Shown here one piece after another: positions 49,598 to 57,529 of a stretch of 64,000 bases of DNA. The position numbers and the translations under genes were made by a program. Numbering within the stretch: the first letter of the stretch is position 1; every line of letters begins with the position of its first letter. The DNA is from Paenibacillus sp. J45TS6 (GTDB lineage Bacteria; Bacillota; Bacilli; Paenibacillales; Paenibacillaceae). The notes below the pieces were generated by a model. That model had not been told where the DNA came from. It did not search any database and saw only the letters and a list, made by a program, of their open reading frames with translations. Location: the NCBI RefSeq assembly GCF_018403285.1, contig NZ_BOSJ01000017.1, positions 1-64,000 on the forward strand, in the 5' to 3' direction.

Positions 49598-49793
49598 TAA
49601 GATTACCTCCTCTCTACCCGGAAGCTTAAAGCGACTCGTTGATTATATAGAAACCCGTAGACTATGTATAGCACTAATATATTAGAATAACCGAAAGTGA
49701 CAAAGAAAAAACATAGAGTTCTCCATTTTATAAAATAATCAGAACAAGCAGAAAAATCACTGCACTCTTTTTATTTTATTTTTACGATAACTA

Positions 49794-49822
49794 TTGATTT
49801 TATATTTTATATATGTTATATT
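49794..49822 (+). promoter_or_regulatory. Promoter of the plus-strand tRNA-Arg
   Basis: TTGATT (49794-49799) and TATATT (49817-49822) with a 17-nt spacer, 20 nt before the tRNA 5' end. Confidence 0.7.
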
Positions 49823-49841
49823 CTATTTCGCGCTTGAATTT

Positions 49842-49901
<60 letters not shown>

Positions 49902-49915
<14 letters not shown>

Positions 49916-50190
49916 TAAATTTATTAAGGCATCCTTTGTTGGATGCCTTTTTTTATGTCCTGGGGATGAGAACCCCTACAAGGGGGCGTCGGAGCTTTTT
50001 CTTCGGGAGCTTTACTTCGCAGTCAGCCTGCAAGGCTGTATCCCTCCTGGGACGTAAATACGAAAGGCATCCTTTATTGGATGCCTTTTTTTATGTCCTG
50101 GGGATGAGAACCCCTACAAGGGGGCGTCGGAGCTTTTCTTCGGGAGCATTACTTCGCAGTCAGCCTGCAAGGCTGTATCCCTCCTGGGAC
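49902..50190 (+). repeat. Tandem duplication of tRNA-Arg 3' end plus terminator and structured block
   Basis: Three copies of the tRNA 3' segment TCCCTCCTGGGAC start at 49902, 50041 and 50178 (periods 139 and 137). Each of the first two is followed by a GGCATCC/GGATGCC terminator. Then comes a block of about 97 nt (49957-50054 and 50095-50190) that starts GTCCTGGGGAT, contains CCCC/GGGGG and CAGCC/GGCTG hairpins, and ends ATCCCTCCTGGGAC. The block ends are self-complementary (GTCC/GGAC and GGGAT/ATCCC), so each block can fold as a closed unit resembling a degenerate tRNA. Confidence 0.85.
49926..49954 (+). terminator. Terminator of tRNA-Arg (copy 1)
   Basis: AGGCATCC-TTTGTT-GGATGCCT followed by a T run. 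A second copy lies at 50064-50093 (loop TTTATT). Confidence 0.9.
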
Positions 50191-50204
50191 TTTATATAAA
50201 TAAC

Positions 50205-50240
50205 AAAAAGAGAGACATTCAACGGGATGTCTCTCTTTTT
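50205..50240. terminator. Bidirectional terminator
   Basis: AAAAAGAGAGACAT and ATGTCTCTCTTTTT pair around TCAACGGG, with A and T runs on both sides. It can end plus-strand tRNA transcription and the minus-strand gene at 50281-50535. Confidence 0.85.
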
Positions 50241-50280
50241 GTATGAAAGGTATATCTACCATGTATGATAAGTTCCTGCG

Positions 50281-50535
50281 CTATTGAACTGATCTCTTCT
50301 TCAAGCCATTAATGGATCGATCCAATAACATACCGATCAGCATCCAGAAAAGAACAGCGACGATGTATACAACAAAAGAAGAAATATGTACACGATTCAT
50401 GTTGGGTACAAATTCAATGAACCAAGCAACAGGGCTAACACCCATAAGCAAAATATTGTAGTCATCTAGACCAAAATAGTTCAACAATACCACTAAAAAA
50501 GCTACGAAGGGCATCCACACAGCAAATTTTTTCAT
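50281..50535 (-). CDS. Small hypothetical membrane protein (84 aa)
   Basis: The protein has two hydrophobic segments: FAVWMPFVAFLVVLLNYFG at the start and VVYIVAVLFWMLIGMLL near the end. The tail is basic (INGLKKRSVQ). No family is recognised. ATG at 50535 has GGGAGAGGTG upstream; the 15-codon longer frame has no ribosome site. The gene is enclosed between the two inverted tRNA-Arg copies. Confidence 0.7.
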   Translation of the reverse strand: MKKFAVWMPFVAFLVVLLNYFGLDDYNILLMGVSPVAWFIEFVPNMNRVHISSFVVYIVAVLFWMLIGMLLDRSINGLKKRSVQ

Positions 50536-50673
50536 AGCGCACCTCTCCCTTATAACGTATGTCTGCCGGAAATTCCACATTAATTCGTTCTATCCCCACT
50601 GTGATTTCTTATCTTCATAGCGGGTAATACAATACTTTGATTAGATCAGCGATCTACAAGAGTAACAAAAACA

Positions 50674-50701
50674 AAAAAGACATCTCAAGAGATGTCTTTT
50701 C
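50674..50701. terminator. Terminator of the minus-strand tRNA-Arg
   Basis: The stem AAAGACATCTC / GAGATGTCTTT flanked by A and T runs, immediately downstream of the minus-strand tRNA. Confidence 0.85.
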
Positions 50702-50707
50702 TTTGTA

Positions 50708-50781
<74 letters not shown>

Positions 50782-50814
50782 AAGTTATGTAGTTAATTTT
50801 CACGTGCGAGATTT

Positions 50815-50842
50815 ATTATACCGTAAAATCACTATTTGTCAA
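50815..50842 (-). promoter_or_regulatory. Promoter of the minus-strand tRNA-Arg
   Basis: Consensus TTGACA (50837-50842) and consensus TATAAT (50815-50820) with a 16-nt spacer, 34 nt before the tRNA. Confidence 0.85.
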
Positions 50843-50925
50843 AGCATTTTTTTAAGTATCATCCTGGGCATGCCAGGGTAATATGATGTAAATATAACAA
50901 AACAACAAAGGAGCGTTCGTAGCTT

Positions 50926-51219
50926 ATGCGACAACTACTGTCATCTCTGAGTTATTTCAGTATTTTCTTCGCCCCATTTTTGCTTCCACTCATTGTATGG
51001 ATTATTGCACAAGATAACTATGTTAGGGGGCATGCAAAAAAAGCATTCTTCTCACATGTGTTTCCTTTTCTTGCGCTGATTCCGCTGTTAATCTTCATGT
51101 TTAATGCGAACCATACAACTTCTATTATCGGCTACGTGATCCTTTTCTTCATTATTTATATTGCTGTTTTTATCTATAATATCTTTCAAGGTATTAAGGT
51201 GTTCCGCGATGATGTTTAA
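50926..51219 (+). CDS. DUF4870/Tic20-like small membrane protein
   Basis: A 97-residue protein with three hydrophobic segments (about 8-28, 44-60 and 66-90). The motif WIIAQDNYVRGHAKKAFFSH resembles the DUF4870 signature, in which a conserved region between helices one and two ends in a K/R-rich turn. Function is unknown. AAGGAG precedes the ATG. It is the only plus-strand protein gene in the left 54 kb. Confidence 0.75.
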   Translation: MRQLLSSLSYFSIFFAPFLLPLIVWIIAQDNYVRGHAKKAFFSHVFPFLALIPLLIFMFNANHTTSIIGYVILFFIIYIAVFIYNIFQGIKVFRDDV

Positions 51220-51236
51220 TCCCTTGCTGTAATTTA

Positions 51237-51322
51237 GAAAAGCAGTTGATTCCTTGTGAGTTGTCTCTCCTTGTTATTTATATCTAACAAAAGAGCACAG
51301 CCTATGGAATAACTGCTTTTTA
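51237..51322. repeat. Long-range inverted repeat between convergent genes
   Basis: AAAAGCAGTTGATTCC (from 51238) pairs with GGAATAACTGCTTTT (to 51321) around a loop of about 55 nt that holds a second hairpin, TTGTTA/TAACAA. T runs follow on the plus side. It lies between the DUF4870-like gene and mgtE and may be a shared terminator or a small structured RNA. Confidence 0.45.
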
Positions 51323-51369
51323 TTATTCAATCCAATTCAATCCAATTCTCGTACCTTCATTTGCTTCAA

Positions 51370-52749
51370 TCATGTTAAATAAGAAATAAATATAGTAGCG
51401 GTACCAAAATAAACAGATAAAGAGAACAAGTCATTCAGTGTAGTGATCAGCGGTCCTGATGCTACGGCAGGGTCTATTCTCAGCTTGTACAAAATGATAG
51501 GGATGATGGTTCCCGCCATCGTACCAATAATAATTGTCAGAAGGAGTGAGAATCCAATAACAGCCCCGAGTGCAAAACTCATCTGCCAGAAACCAGCAAC
51601 AAGTGCAACACTGACACCGCATATTACCCCAATCATGATACCCACGAGTAATTCTCGCCGCAACAGACGGAATATGGTCTTCCGATTCATTTTCGTTTGG
51701 GGGCTAAGTCCCCGAATAACCACTGCTAAAGACTGTGTTCCCGTATTTCCTGTCATCCCTGCAATCATCGGCATAAAGAAGGTTAGAGCTACAACCTTAC
51801 TAAGCGTCCCCTCAAATATGCTGATGATACTACCTGATAACAAACCAAGAAACAATAGCATAATGAGCCAAGGCAGACGGCGCTTGGCAGCGGTCAGTGG
51901 GTGTGTGTTAAAATCGATCGTCTTGTCGGTAGCCGACAATTTGTTAATATCTTCATTTGCTTCTGCCCGCAATACGTCAAGGACATCGTCAAAAGTAACA
52001 ACCCCGATTAATTTTCCATTTGCGTCTTCAACCGGCATAGACACGAGGTCATACTGTTCAAATAAATGGGCTACTTCCTCCTGGTCCATATCTGCCGGAA
52101 CCTTTACTACATTCTCGCGCATCAAGTTCTCAATCAGATCCGTAGCCTGAGCTAGGACCAAATCACGGTATGTTGTCAGGCCAATCAGTTCTTTCTCTTC
52201 ATTTAACACGTATAGATCCTGTATATCATTCGTCAGATCTGCAAAATGTTTTACTTTCTCGACTGCTTCGCGAACCGTATATTTCGCATAAAACCATACA
52301 TAACGGTTCGTCATGATGCCCCCGGCCGTCTCTGGACCAAAGTTCATGAGCTCACGGACCGTCTCTCTCTCCGTTACTTCCATTATAGAGAGCATATATT
52401 CTCTCATCTCTTCAGGAATCTCACCTAATAAATCAGCAAGGTCATCGTTATCCATCCGATTTAGAACTTGTGCTGCCTTTTCCTTACTAAGTATGTACAG
52501 TGCACTTACTTCAACCATAGGAGAAAGTTCACTTAGCATCCCTGTCAAAGTCTCAATCTCAAGAGCATTCATAAACTGCGGACGATAGACCTCATTTAAC
52601 TCTTCATAAACAACAGCCAGATCGTAAGGTTCCCATTCTTCAAGCTCACTTACCATCTCATTGATGCGCCCCGTTTTTATAGCTTCTTCAATACTTATAG
52701 TCAGGGCCTGCAGGTCCTCTTCTCTACTACGTTTGTCTCGTCTTCTCAT
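51370..52749 (-). CDS. mgtE: Magnesium transporter MgtE
   Basis: Mg2+ channel/transporter. The 459-residue protein has the cytoplasmic MgtE N-domain (about 25-125), two CBS domains (about 135-250, MTNRYVWFYAKYTVREAVEK) and a C-terminal membrane domain with about five helices including MPMIAGMTGNTGTQSLAVVI. ATG at 52749 has AGAAGG upstream and is preferred over codons 1-3. I found no M-box riboswitch in the upstream 200 nt. Confidence 0.97.
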   Translation of the reverse strand: MRRRDKRSREEDLQALTISIEEAIKTGRINEMVSELEEWEPYDLAVVYEELNEVYRPQFMNALEIETLTGMLSELSPMVEVSALYILSKEKAAQVLNRMDNDDLADLLGEIPEEMREYMLSIMEVTERETVRELMNFGPETAGGIMTNRYVWFYAKYTVREAVEKVKHFADLTNDIQDLYVLNEEKELIGLTTYRDLVLAQATDLIENLMRENVVKVPADMDQEEVAHLFEQYDLVSMPVEDANGKLIGVVTFDDVLDVLRAEANEDINKLSATDKTIDFNTHPLTAAKRRLPWLIMLLFLGLLSGSIISIFEGTLSKVVALTFFMPMIAGMTGNTGTQSLAVVIRGLSPQTKMNRKTIFRLLRRELLVGIMIGVICGVSVALVAGFWQMSFALGAVIGFSLLLTIIIGTMAGTIIPIILYKLRIDPAVASGPLITTLNDLFSLSVYFGTATIFISYLT

Positions 52750-52954
52750 TTTCATCACCTTCTGTTCTTATTACAAAATAGATATCAAATCATACTGACC
52801 ACAACCACACACTGCTGGTCTATGAAACAATTCTTAACCTTGTAAACTCTTACCCGAGCTGGGAAATGCAAAACCAACCAAATTAACAATTTCTTCTTAT
52901 CCGGCTTTTTTCCGTAACACGTACTGTATGTATTTTCCTTTTTTTAAGTAGACA

Positions 52955-52987
52955 GCCTCCACCCTTTCCTGAAGAAAGAGTGGAGGC
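52955..52987. repeat. Hairpin between mgtE and the small ORF at 53005-53133
   Basis: GCCTCCACCCTTTC and GAAAGAGTGGAGGC pair with one mismatch around CTGAA. On the minus strand it follows the small ORF; T-rich sequence comes only further on, so terminator function is possible but not typical. Confidence 0.5.
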
Positions 52988-53004
52988 GTCTGTTGCAGCC
53001 CGGG

Positions 53005-53133
53005 TTATTTGTTCCCGAAGCGCATCGGGTTACGATGTACTTCATGTTGATTGTTCTTCGCAAGTACTTCCTCAGCAAACTCATTATTATTCTTATAACG
53101 GTTTCCCTTACTTTTCTTGTACTTTGAAGTCAC
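53005..53133 (-). CDS. Small basic protein (42 aa), GTG start
   Basis: GGGGAGGTG lies eight bases before GTG at 53133, and the frame runs 42 codons to TAA. The product starts MTSKYKKSKGNRYKNNNEFA and ends HEVHRNPMRFGNK; it is Lys/Asn-rich and basic. I do not recognise it. Size, charge and the Asn/Lys content recall small spore proteins, but this is only an impression. It precedes mgtE on the same strand, with a hairpin between. Confidence 0.6.
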   Translation of the reverse strand: MTSKYKKSKGNRYKNNNEFAEEVLAKNNQHEVHRNPMRFGNK

Positions 53134-53205
53134 TTTCAGTTCACCTCCCCGGGTTACAGGAGTATTATGTGTAATTGTCGCATTTCATAATCAAAAATAT
53201 TTGCA

Positions 53206-53559
53206 TCATTTTTGGCTAAAAAGTCGATTTCGTAGATCCTGATTCATAGATCCATAACTCAGCAAAGATTGCATGAACTGCTTTTTTTCTTGCTCAGCCA
53301 ATAGATCTACCCGATTCTCAAAAGCAATCTCCGTCGCATCCTCAAAAGCGGTATTCTCATTATCGTTATACCAGTCCAGTGTAAGATCATGATGATTTCT
53401 TATGATTCTGTGGAGCTCCAGCGATCTGTCTGCACTGCCTGTTATGTATAACAGTAAAGAGGGATCTCCCATTCTGGCGGGTTCTACGGCAACTTCTACA
53501 CAAGATCGACCATCTAGCTCCAGTTCTTTTGTTATTTTCGCATCCTGAATGACATACAT
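53206..53559 (-). CDS. Hypothetical protein (117 aa)
   Basis: A soluble acidic protein of unknown family. The first half looks beta-rich (MYVIQDAKITKELELDGRSC), the second half helical (VDLLAEQEKKQFMQSLLSYG). AGAAGGAG precedes the ATG. It follows the gene at 53577-53912 by 17 nt and is probably cotranscribed with it. Confidence 0.7.
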   Translation of the reverse strand: MYVIQDAKITKELELDGRSCVEVAVEPARMGDPSLLLYITGSADRSLELHRIIRNHHDLTLDWYNDNENTAFEDATEIAFENRVDLLAEQEKKQFMQSLLSYGSMNQDLRNRLFSQK

Positions 53560-53576
53560 ATTTTATTCTCCTTCTG

Positions 53577-53912
53577 TTAATGTAAGTCTTGTCTATTGAC
53601 GTAACCCCGTACGATACCATATTGCGACAAATGGCTTCGTGTCTCATTGGTTCCTAACCGATAAATTTCGTTATACACATTTTGAAGTGCTTCCTCATAT
53701 AACACATTGACGGAGGCTTCTTCTGTATCGGGCCATGGAAAAACATATCCAGGAAAGGCCTCTTCTTCTTTTTCCTGCATTAAACTTAGCAGCCCTTGCA
53801 GATTTTCTGCCTGTTCAGGCGTTGCTTGAATGATCCACTCGTAAGAAGCAGCTCTTTGGTCAGCAAGAACGGATCTTCCTCCTACCGACACGAAATACAG
53901 GCTCTTTTGCAA
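53577..53912 (-). CDS. Hypothetical protein (111 aa), TTG start
   Basis: Begins KSLYFVSVGGRSVLAD after the start residues. It has a helical middle (TPEQAENLQGLLSLMQEKEE) and an aromatic FPGYVFPWPDTEE stretch. No family is recognised. The start is TTG with GAGGAG nine bases upstream; the nearby ATG is out of frame. It forms a two-gene unit with the next gene. Confidence 0.7.
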   Translation of the reverse strand: MQKSLYFVSVGGRSVLADQRAASYEWIIQATPEQAENLQGLLSLMQEKEEEAFPGYVFPWPDTEEASVNVLYEEALQNVYNEIYRLGTNETRSHLSQYGIVRGYVNRQDLH

Positions 53913-53994
53913 CGTTCATCGCTCCTCATGCATCGTTTTCACATTTATAGTTTCGGATGGGGACAGACATTTTATGCCTGAATTCGGCATATAT

Positions 53995-54023
53995 TTGTTT
54001 TACTGTGAGAATAGAAATATAAG
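53995..54023 (+). promoter_or_regulatory. Candidate promoter of asnB
   Basis: TTGTTT (53995-54000) and TATAAG (54018-54023) with a 17-nt spacer, 69 nt before the asnB start. Confidence 0.5.
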
Positions 54024-54091
54024 GTAGGACCGCTCTCCACTCCCTAAAGACAAACTTCTGTGGAAGAAACGACCAGAAAGGATGAACTCTC

Positions 54092-55936
54092 ATGTGCGGA
54101 ATTACTGGATTTATACAGTGGAATCATGATCTCACGCAGGACTCGGAACTTCTTGTTCGCATGACTGAAAGTATGTCGAATCGAGGACCTGATGCGGGAG
54201 GAACATGGATCTCTGGACCGTGCGCCTTTGGACATCGAAGACTGAGCGTCATGGACCCTGAGAACGGTGCCCAGCCAATGATTATGAACCACAGCGACAA
54301 ACAGTATACCCTTGTATACAACGGAGAGCTTTATAATGCGCCCGAGCTAAAAAAAGAATTAGAACAGCGTGGACATCGATTCAAGACCACTTGTGATACA
54401 GAGGTGCTTTTGGCAAGTTATGTGGAGTGGGGACCCGGGTGTGTAGACCGGTTTAATGGTATTTTTGCTTTTGTTATATGGGACAGCGGACGTGAACATA
54501 TTTTTATGGCAAGGGATCGTTTAGGCGTAAAACCGCTCTTCTATAGTCATCAGGGAGATACACTCGTATTTGGTTCCGAACCCAAAGCTCTTCTTCTTCA
54601 TCCTGCCGTGGAAGCGGTAGTGGGACCCGAGGGTCTTGCGGAAATCTTTATTATCGGTCCTGCAAGAACACCGGGACATGGTGTATATTCTTCAATGAAA
54701 GAACTTCGAGCAGGTCATGCCGCTCTATTCACTAGAAATGGCCTCCGTACTTACGCTTACTGGAAGCTTGAGAGCAAGACGCATGAAGATGATGTGGAAG
54801 CAACGGCTGCGGAAGTAAGACGTCTGCTTATAGATACGCTTGAGCGTCAGCTTGCTTCGGATGTACCGCTCGGCTCTTTACTATCAGGCGGACTAGATTC
54901 AAGTGCACTTTCTGCACTTGCCGTTCATTATTATAAAAGAACAGGGCAAGGCAATATTGATACATTCTCGGTCGATTACGTAGATAATGATAAACATTTT
55001 AAAGCCCATGCTTTTCAGCCTAATTCCGATGCCCCTTATATTCAGCGAATGGTCGATGAACTGAAAACGAACCATCATTTTATAAAATTCGATACAGATG
55101 AAGTTGTGGAAGCACTAAATGCAGCTACTTTATCCAGAGATTTGCCGGGGATGACTGATATTGATTCCTCGCTTTATTTGTTTTGCCGGGAGATTAAGAA
55201 AAAAGCAACGGTTGCTATATCCGGTGAGGCTGCAGACGAAGTATTTGGCGGTTATCCGTGGTTCCATCGTGAAGACATGCTGAACTCCGGCACTTTTCCT
55301 TGGGCGGTCGCTCCCAAGATGAGAGCAAGTCTCTTATCTGCTGATATTGCCGAGTGGACTCGTCCGCTTGAATACTTAAATGATCGCTATTCGGATGCTG
55401 TCGCAGAAACGCCGCTTCTAGCAGGAGAAACGGGTAAAGCTGCTCAAATGCGTGTGATGTCGTATCTAAATATTACCCGCTTTATGCCAACGCTGCTCGA
55501 TCGAAAAGACCGGATGAGTATGGGTGTGGGTCTAGAAGTACGTGTCCCTTACTGTGATCATCGTCTGGTTGAGTATGTATTTAATGTCCCTTGGGAAATG
55601 AAGATGACCGGGGATCGTGAAAAAGGAATCCTGCGTAAAGCACTCGAAGGCATTCTGCCAGATGATGTGCTATATCGTAAAAAAAGTCCGTATCCTAAAA
55701 CTCACAATCCAAACTATTTGGCAACAGTACGCCAGCAAATGCTTGATGTGCTGGACGATCCTAATTCACCGGTATTGCCGCTGCTTGATGTGAAGAAAAT
55801 TAAAGAACTCGCCTCTTCCAAAGACGCGTCTTCAAACTTGCCATGGTTTGGCCAGCTGATGTCTGGTCCTCAGTTATTCGCCTATCTTACGCAAGTTAAC
55901 TTCTGGCTTAAGACCTACAAAGTCGCGATTCGTTGA
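54092..55936 (+). CDS. asnB: Asparagine synthase (glutamine-hydrolysing)
   Basis: Makes asparagine from aspartate, ATP and glutamine. The 614-residue protein starts MCGITGFIQW with Cys2 as the class II glutaminase nucleophile. Its synthetase domain has the PP-loop SGGLDSSALSALA (about residue 266) and SGEAADEVFGGYPW. The length equals that of B. subtilis AsnO, one of three AsnB-type paralogs, so asnO is an equally good name. GAAAGGATG precedes the ATG; a strong terminator follows. Confidence 0.96.
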   Translation: MCGITGFIQWNHDLTQDSELLVRMTESMSNRGPDAGGTWISGPCAFGHRRLSVMDPENGAQPMIMNHSDKQYTLVYNGELYNAPELKKELEQRGHRFKTTCDTEVLLASYVEWGPGCVDRFNGIFAFVIWDSGREHIFMARDRLGVKPLFYSHQGDTLVFGSEPKALLLHPAVEAVVGPEGLAEIFIIGPARTPGHGVYSSMKELRAGHAALFTRNGLRTYAYWKLESKTHEDDVEATAAEVRRLLIDTLERQLASDVPLGSLLSGGLDSSALSALAVHYYKRTGQGNIDTFSVDYVDNDKHFKAHAFQPNSDAPYIQRMVDELKTNHHFIKFDTDEVVEALNAATLSRDLPGMTDIDSSLYLFCREIKKKATVAISGEAADEVFGGYPWFHREDMLNSGTFPWAVAPKMRASLLSADIAEWTRPLEYLNDRYSDAVAETPLLAGETGKAAQMRVMSYLNITRFMPTLLDRKDRMSMGVGLEVRVPYCDHRLVEYVFNVPWEMKMTGDREKGILRKALEGILPDDVLYRKKSPYPKTHNPNYLATVRQQMLDVLDDPNSPVLPLLDVKKIKELASSKDASSNLPWFGQLMSGPQLFAYLTQVNFWLKTYKVAIR

Positions 55937-55961
55937 TTGAAAGACGTAGCAATGTATTATA

Positions 55962-55990
55962 AAAGAGACCTGCCGCTGGCAGGTCTCTCT
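55962..55990 (+). terminator. Terminator after asnB
   Basis: AGAGACCTGCC-GCT-GGCAGGTCTCT followed by a T/C-rich tract on the plus strand. Confidence 0.88.
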
Positions 55991-56042
55991 TCTCTTCCTG
56001 GATCATAATCCTAGGAAGGTATTTGTGTACTTACCGGTATTA

Positions 56043-56669
56043 CTAAGCCTTTAACTTTGCCATCAGTTCGCGCAGTGCAGCTCCCCGATGACTAATGGCT
56101 TGCTTCTCATCCAGGCTGAGTTCAGCCATCGTTTTGTCATACTCCGGCAAATAAAAGAGCGGATCATATCCAAAGCCGCCTTGTCCAGCAGCTTCTGATG
56201 TAATAAACCCTTCTACTGAACCGAAAGACTCCACCTTGTTTCCCGTTGAAGGATCGTATAGCACTAAGGCACACACAAACCGTGCAGGACTAAGGAGAGG
56301 CTGCTCTGTATCTTCACCAAGCTGAAGAGCCCCGAGTGTACTTAGCAGCTTCTCATTATTGTCCGCATCACTCGCATCTTCACCGGCATATCTCGCAGAG
56401 TATACGCCTGGGGCTCCGTCCAATCGATCCACACATAAGCCCGAATCGTCAGCGAGTACAGGAAGATGCAGCGCATCGCCTACGGTTTTTGCTTTCTTAA
56501 ATGCATTAGCAGCAAACGTCTCACCGTCTTCCACCACATCAGGCAAGTCCGGATAGTCATACATGCTCTTTACTTCTATACCAAGCGTAGCAAATGCATG
56601 GGAGAATTCACGAACTTTCCCTTTATTCTTAGTGGCTACAATAACAATGGGGCTGTCAAGCTGAAACAT
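56043..56669 (-). CDS. rdgB: XTP/dITP diphosphatase (RdgB/HAM1 family)
   Basis: Removes non-canonical purine nucleotides. The 208-residue protein has the substrate motif ATKNKGKVREF near the N-terminus, LADDSGLCVDRLDGAPGVYS in the middle, GFGYDPLFY, and SHRGAALREL at the end. GGGGAGGC precedes the ATG. It follows rph by six bases; the gerM-rph-rdgB order matches B. subtilis (ysnA). Confidence 0.97.
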   Translation of the reverse strand: MFQLDSPIVIVATKNKGKVREFSHAFATLGIEVKSMYDYPDLPDVVEDGETFAANAFKKAKTVGDALHLPVLADDSGLCVDRLDGAPGVYSARYAGEDASDADNNEKLLSTLGALQLGEDTEQPLLSPARFVCALVLYDPSTGNKVESFGSVEGFITSEAAGQGGFGYDPLFYLPEYDKTMAELSLDEKQAISHRGAALRELMAKLKA

Positions 56670-56675
56670 GGAGAA

Positions 56676-57431
56676 TCAAGCCTCCCCAATTCCGCGTGAA
56701 CCGATCTTCATTGCTATCGGACCTAGTGTTTCTTTCTGCAGCTTGATCATCTCAAGCACACCGCGTTCCCCAAGGCTGAGTAATTCGTCCAGTTCCTTAC
56801 GGCTGAATGGTCTCTCTTCGCCCGTCCCTTGCAGCTCTACAAATTCACCGCTGCCTGTCATCACGATATTCATATCGACTTTCGCTTTGGAATCTTCTTC
56901 ATAGTTCAGATCAAGCATAGCTTCCTGTCCTACTACACCAACACTCACCGAAGCAAGATAATCAGTGATTGGGAATACAGGCAAACGATGCTGCTGAGCA
57001 ATTTTGTCAATCGCAATGGCCATCGCAACAAAGGAACCGGTAATGGAAGTTGTACGTGTTCCTCCATCCGCCTGAATCACATCGCAATCAAGGGTAATTG
57101 TGCGCTCACCAAGTGCTTGCAAATCAACCACGGACCGCAAAGCGCGTCCAATGAGCCTTTGTATCTCCATGGTACGACCCGTTAATTTGCCGCGAGCTGC
57201 CTCACGTTGATTCCGGGTTTGTGTTGCCCGAGGAAGCATGGAATATTCAGCTGTCACCCAGCCTTTGCCTTGTCCCTTCATGAAATGCGGTACTTTCTCA
57301 TCCACAGTTGCTGTACAAATTACTTTGGTGTCCCCCACCTCAATAAATACGGAACCTTCTGCGAATTTGTTGGTACCTGCGGTCATCTTGATCGGCCTTA
57401 GCTGTTCACTGGTGCGTCCGTTAGATCTCAT
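56676..57431 (-). CDS. rph: Ribonuclease PH
   Basis: Phosphorolytic 3' exoribonuclease that trims tRNA precursors. The 251-residue protein starts [15 protein letters not shown] and has [17 protein letters not shown] and [14 protein letters not shown], both family signatures. AGGAGG precedes the ATG. Confidence 0.98.
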   Translation of the reverse strand: MRSNGRTSEQLRPIKMTAGTNKFAEGSVFIEVGDTKVICTATVDEKVPHFMKGQGKGWVTAEYSMLPRATQTRNQREAARGKLTGRTMEIQRLIGRALRSVVDLQALGERTITLDCDVIQADGGTRTTSITGSFVAMAIAIDKIAQQHRLPVFPITDYLASVSVGVVGQEAMLDLNYEEDSKAKVDMNIVMTGSGEFVELQGTGEERPFSRKELDELLSLGERGVLEMIKLQKETLGPIAMKIGSRGIGEA

Positions 57432-57529
57432 CTTTTACTGCCTCCTACGTCTTAAGCGTCCTGTAATCGTCTTTTTTATTCTACCAAAATGGTCCATCAA
57501 AAGCACCTTTACAGGTTAAGAATTATTCA

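Noticed and set aside
49936-50199. Plus-strand 87-codon frame with an internal repeat
   Set aside because: It arises from the tandem duplication of the tRNA tail block and runs through terminators; no ribosome site.
53005-53133. Naming the small basic ORF as a known small acid-soluble spore protein
   Set aside because: The sequence does not match the alpha/beta or gamma SASP motifs that I can recall; left unnamed.
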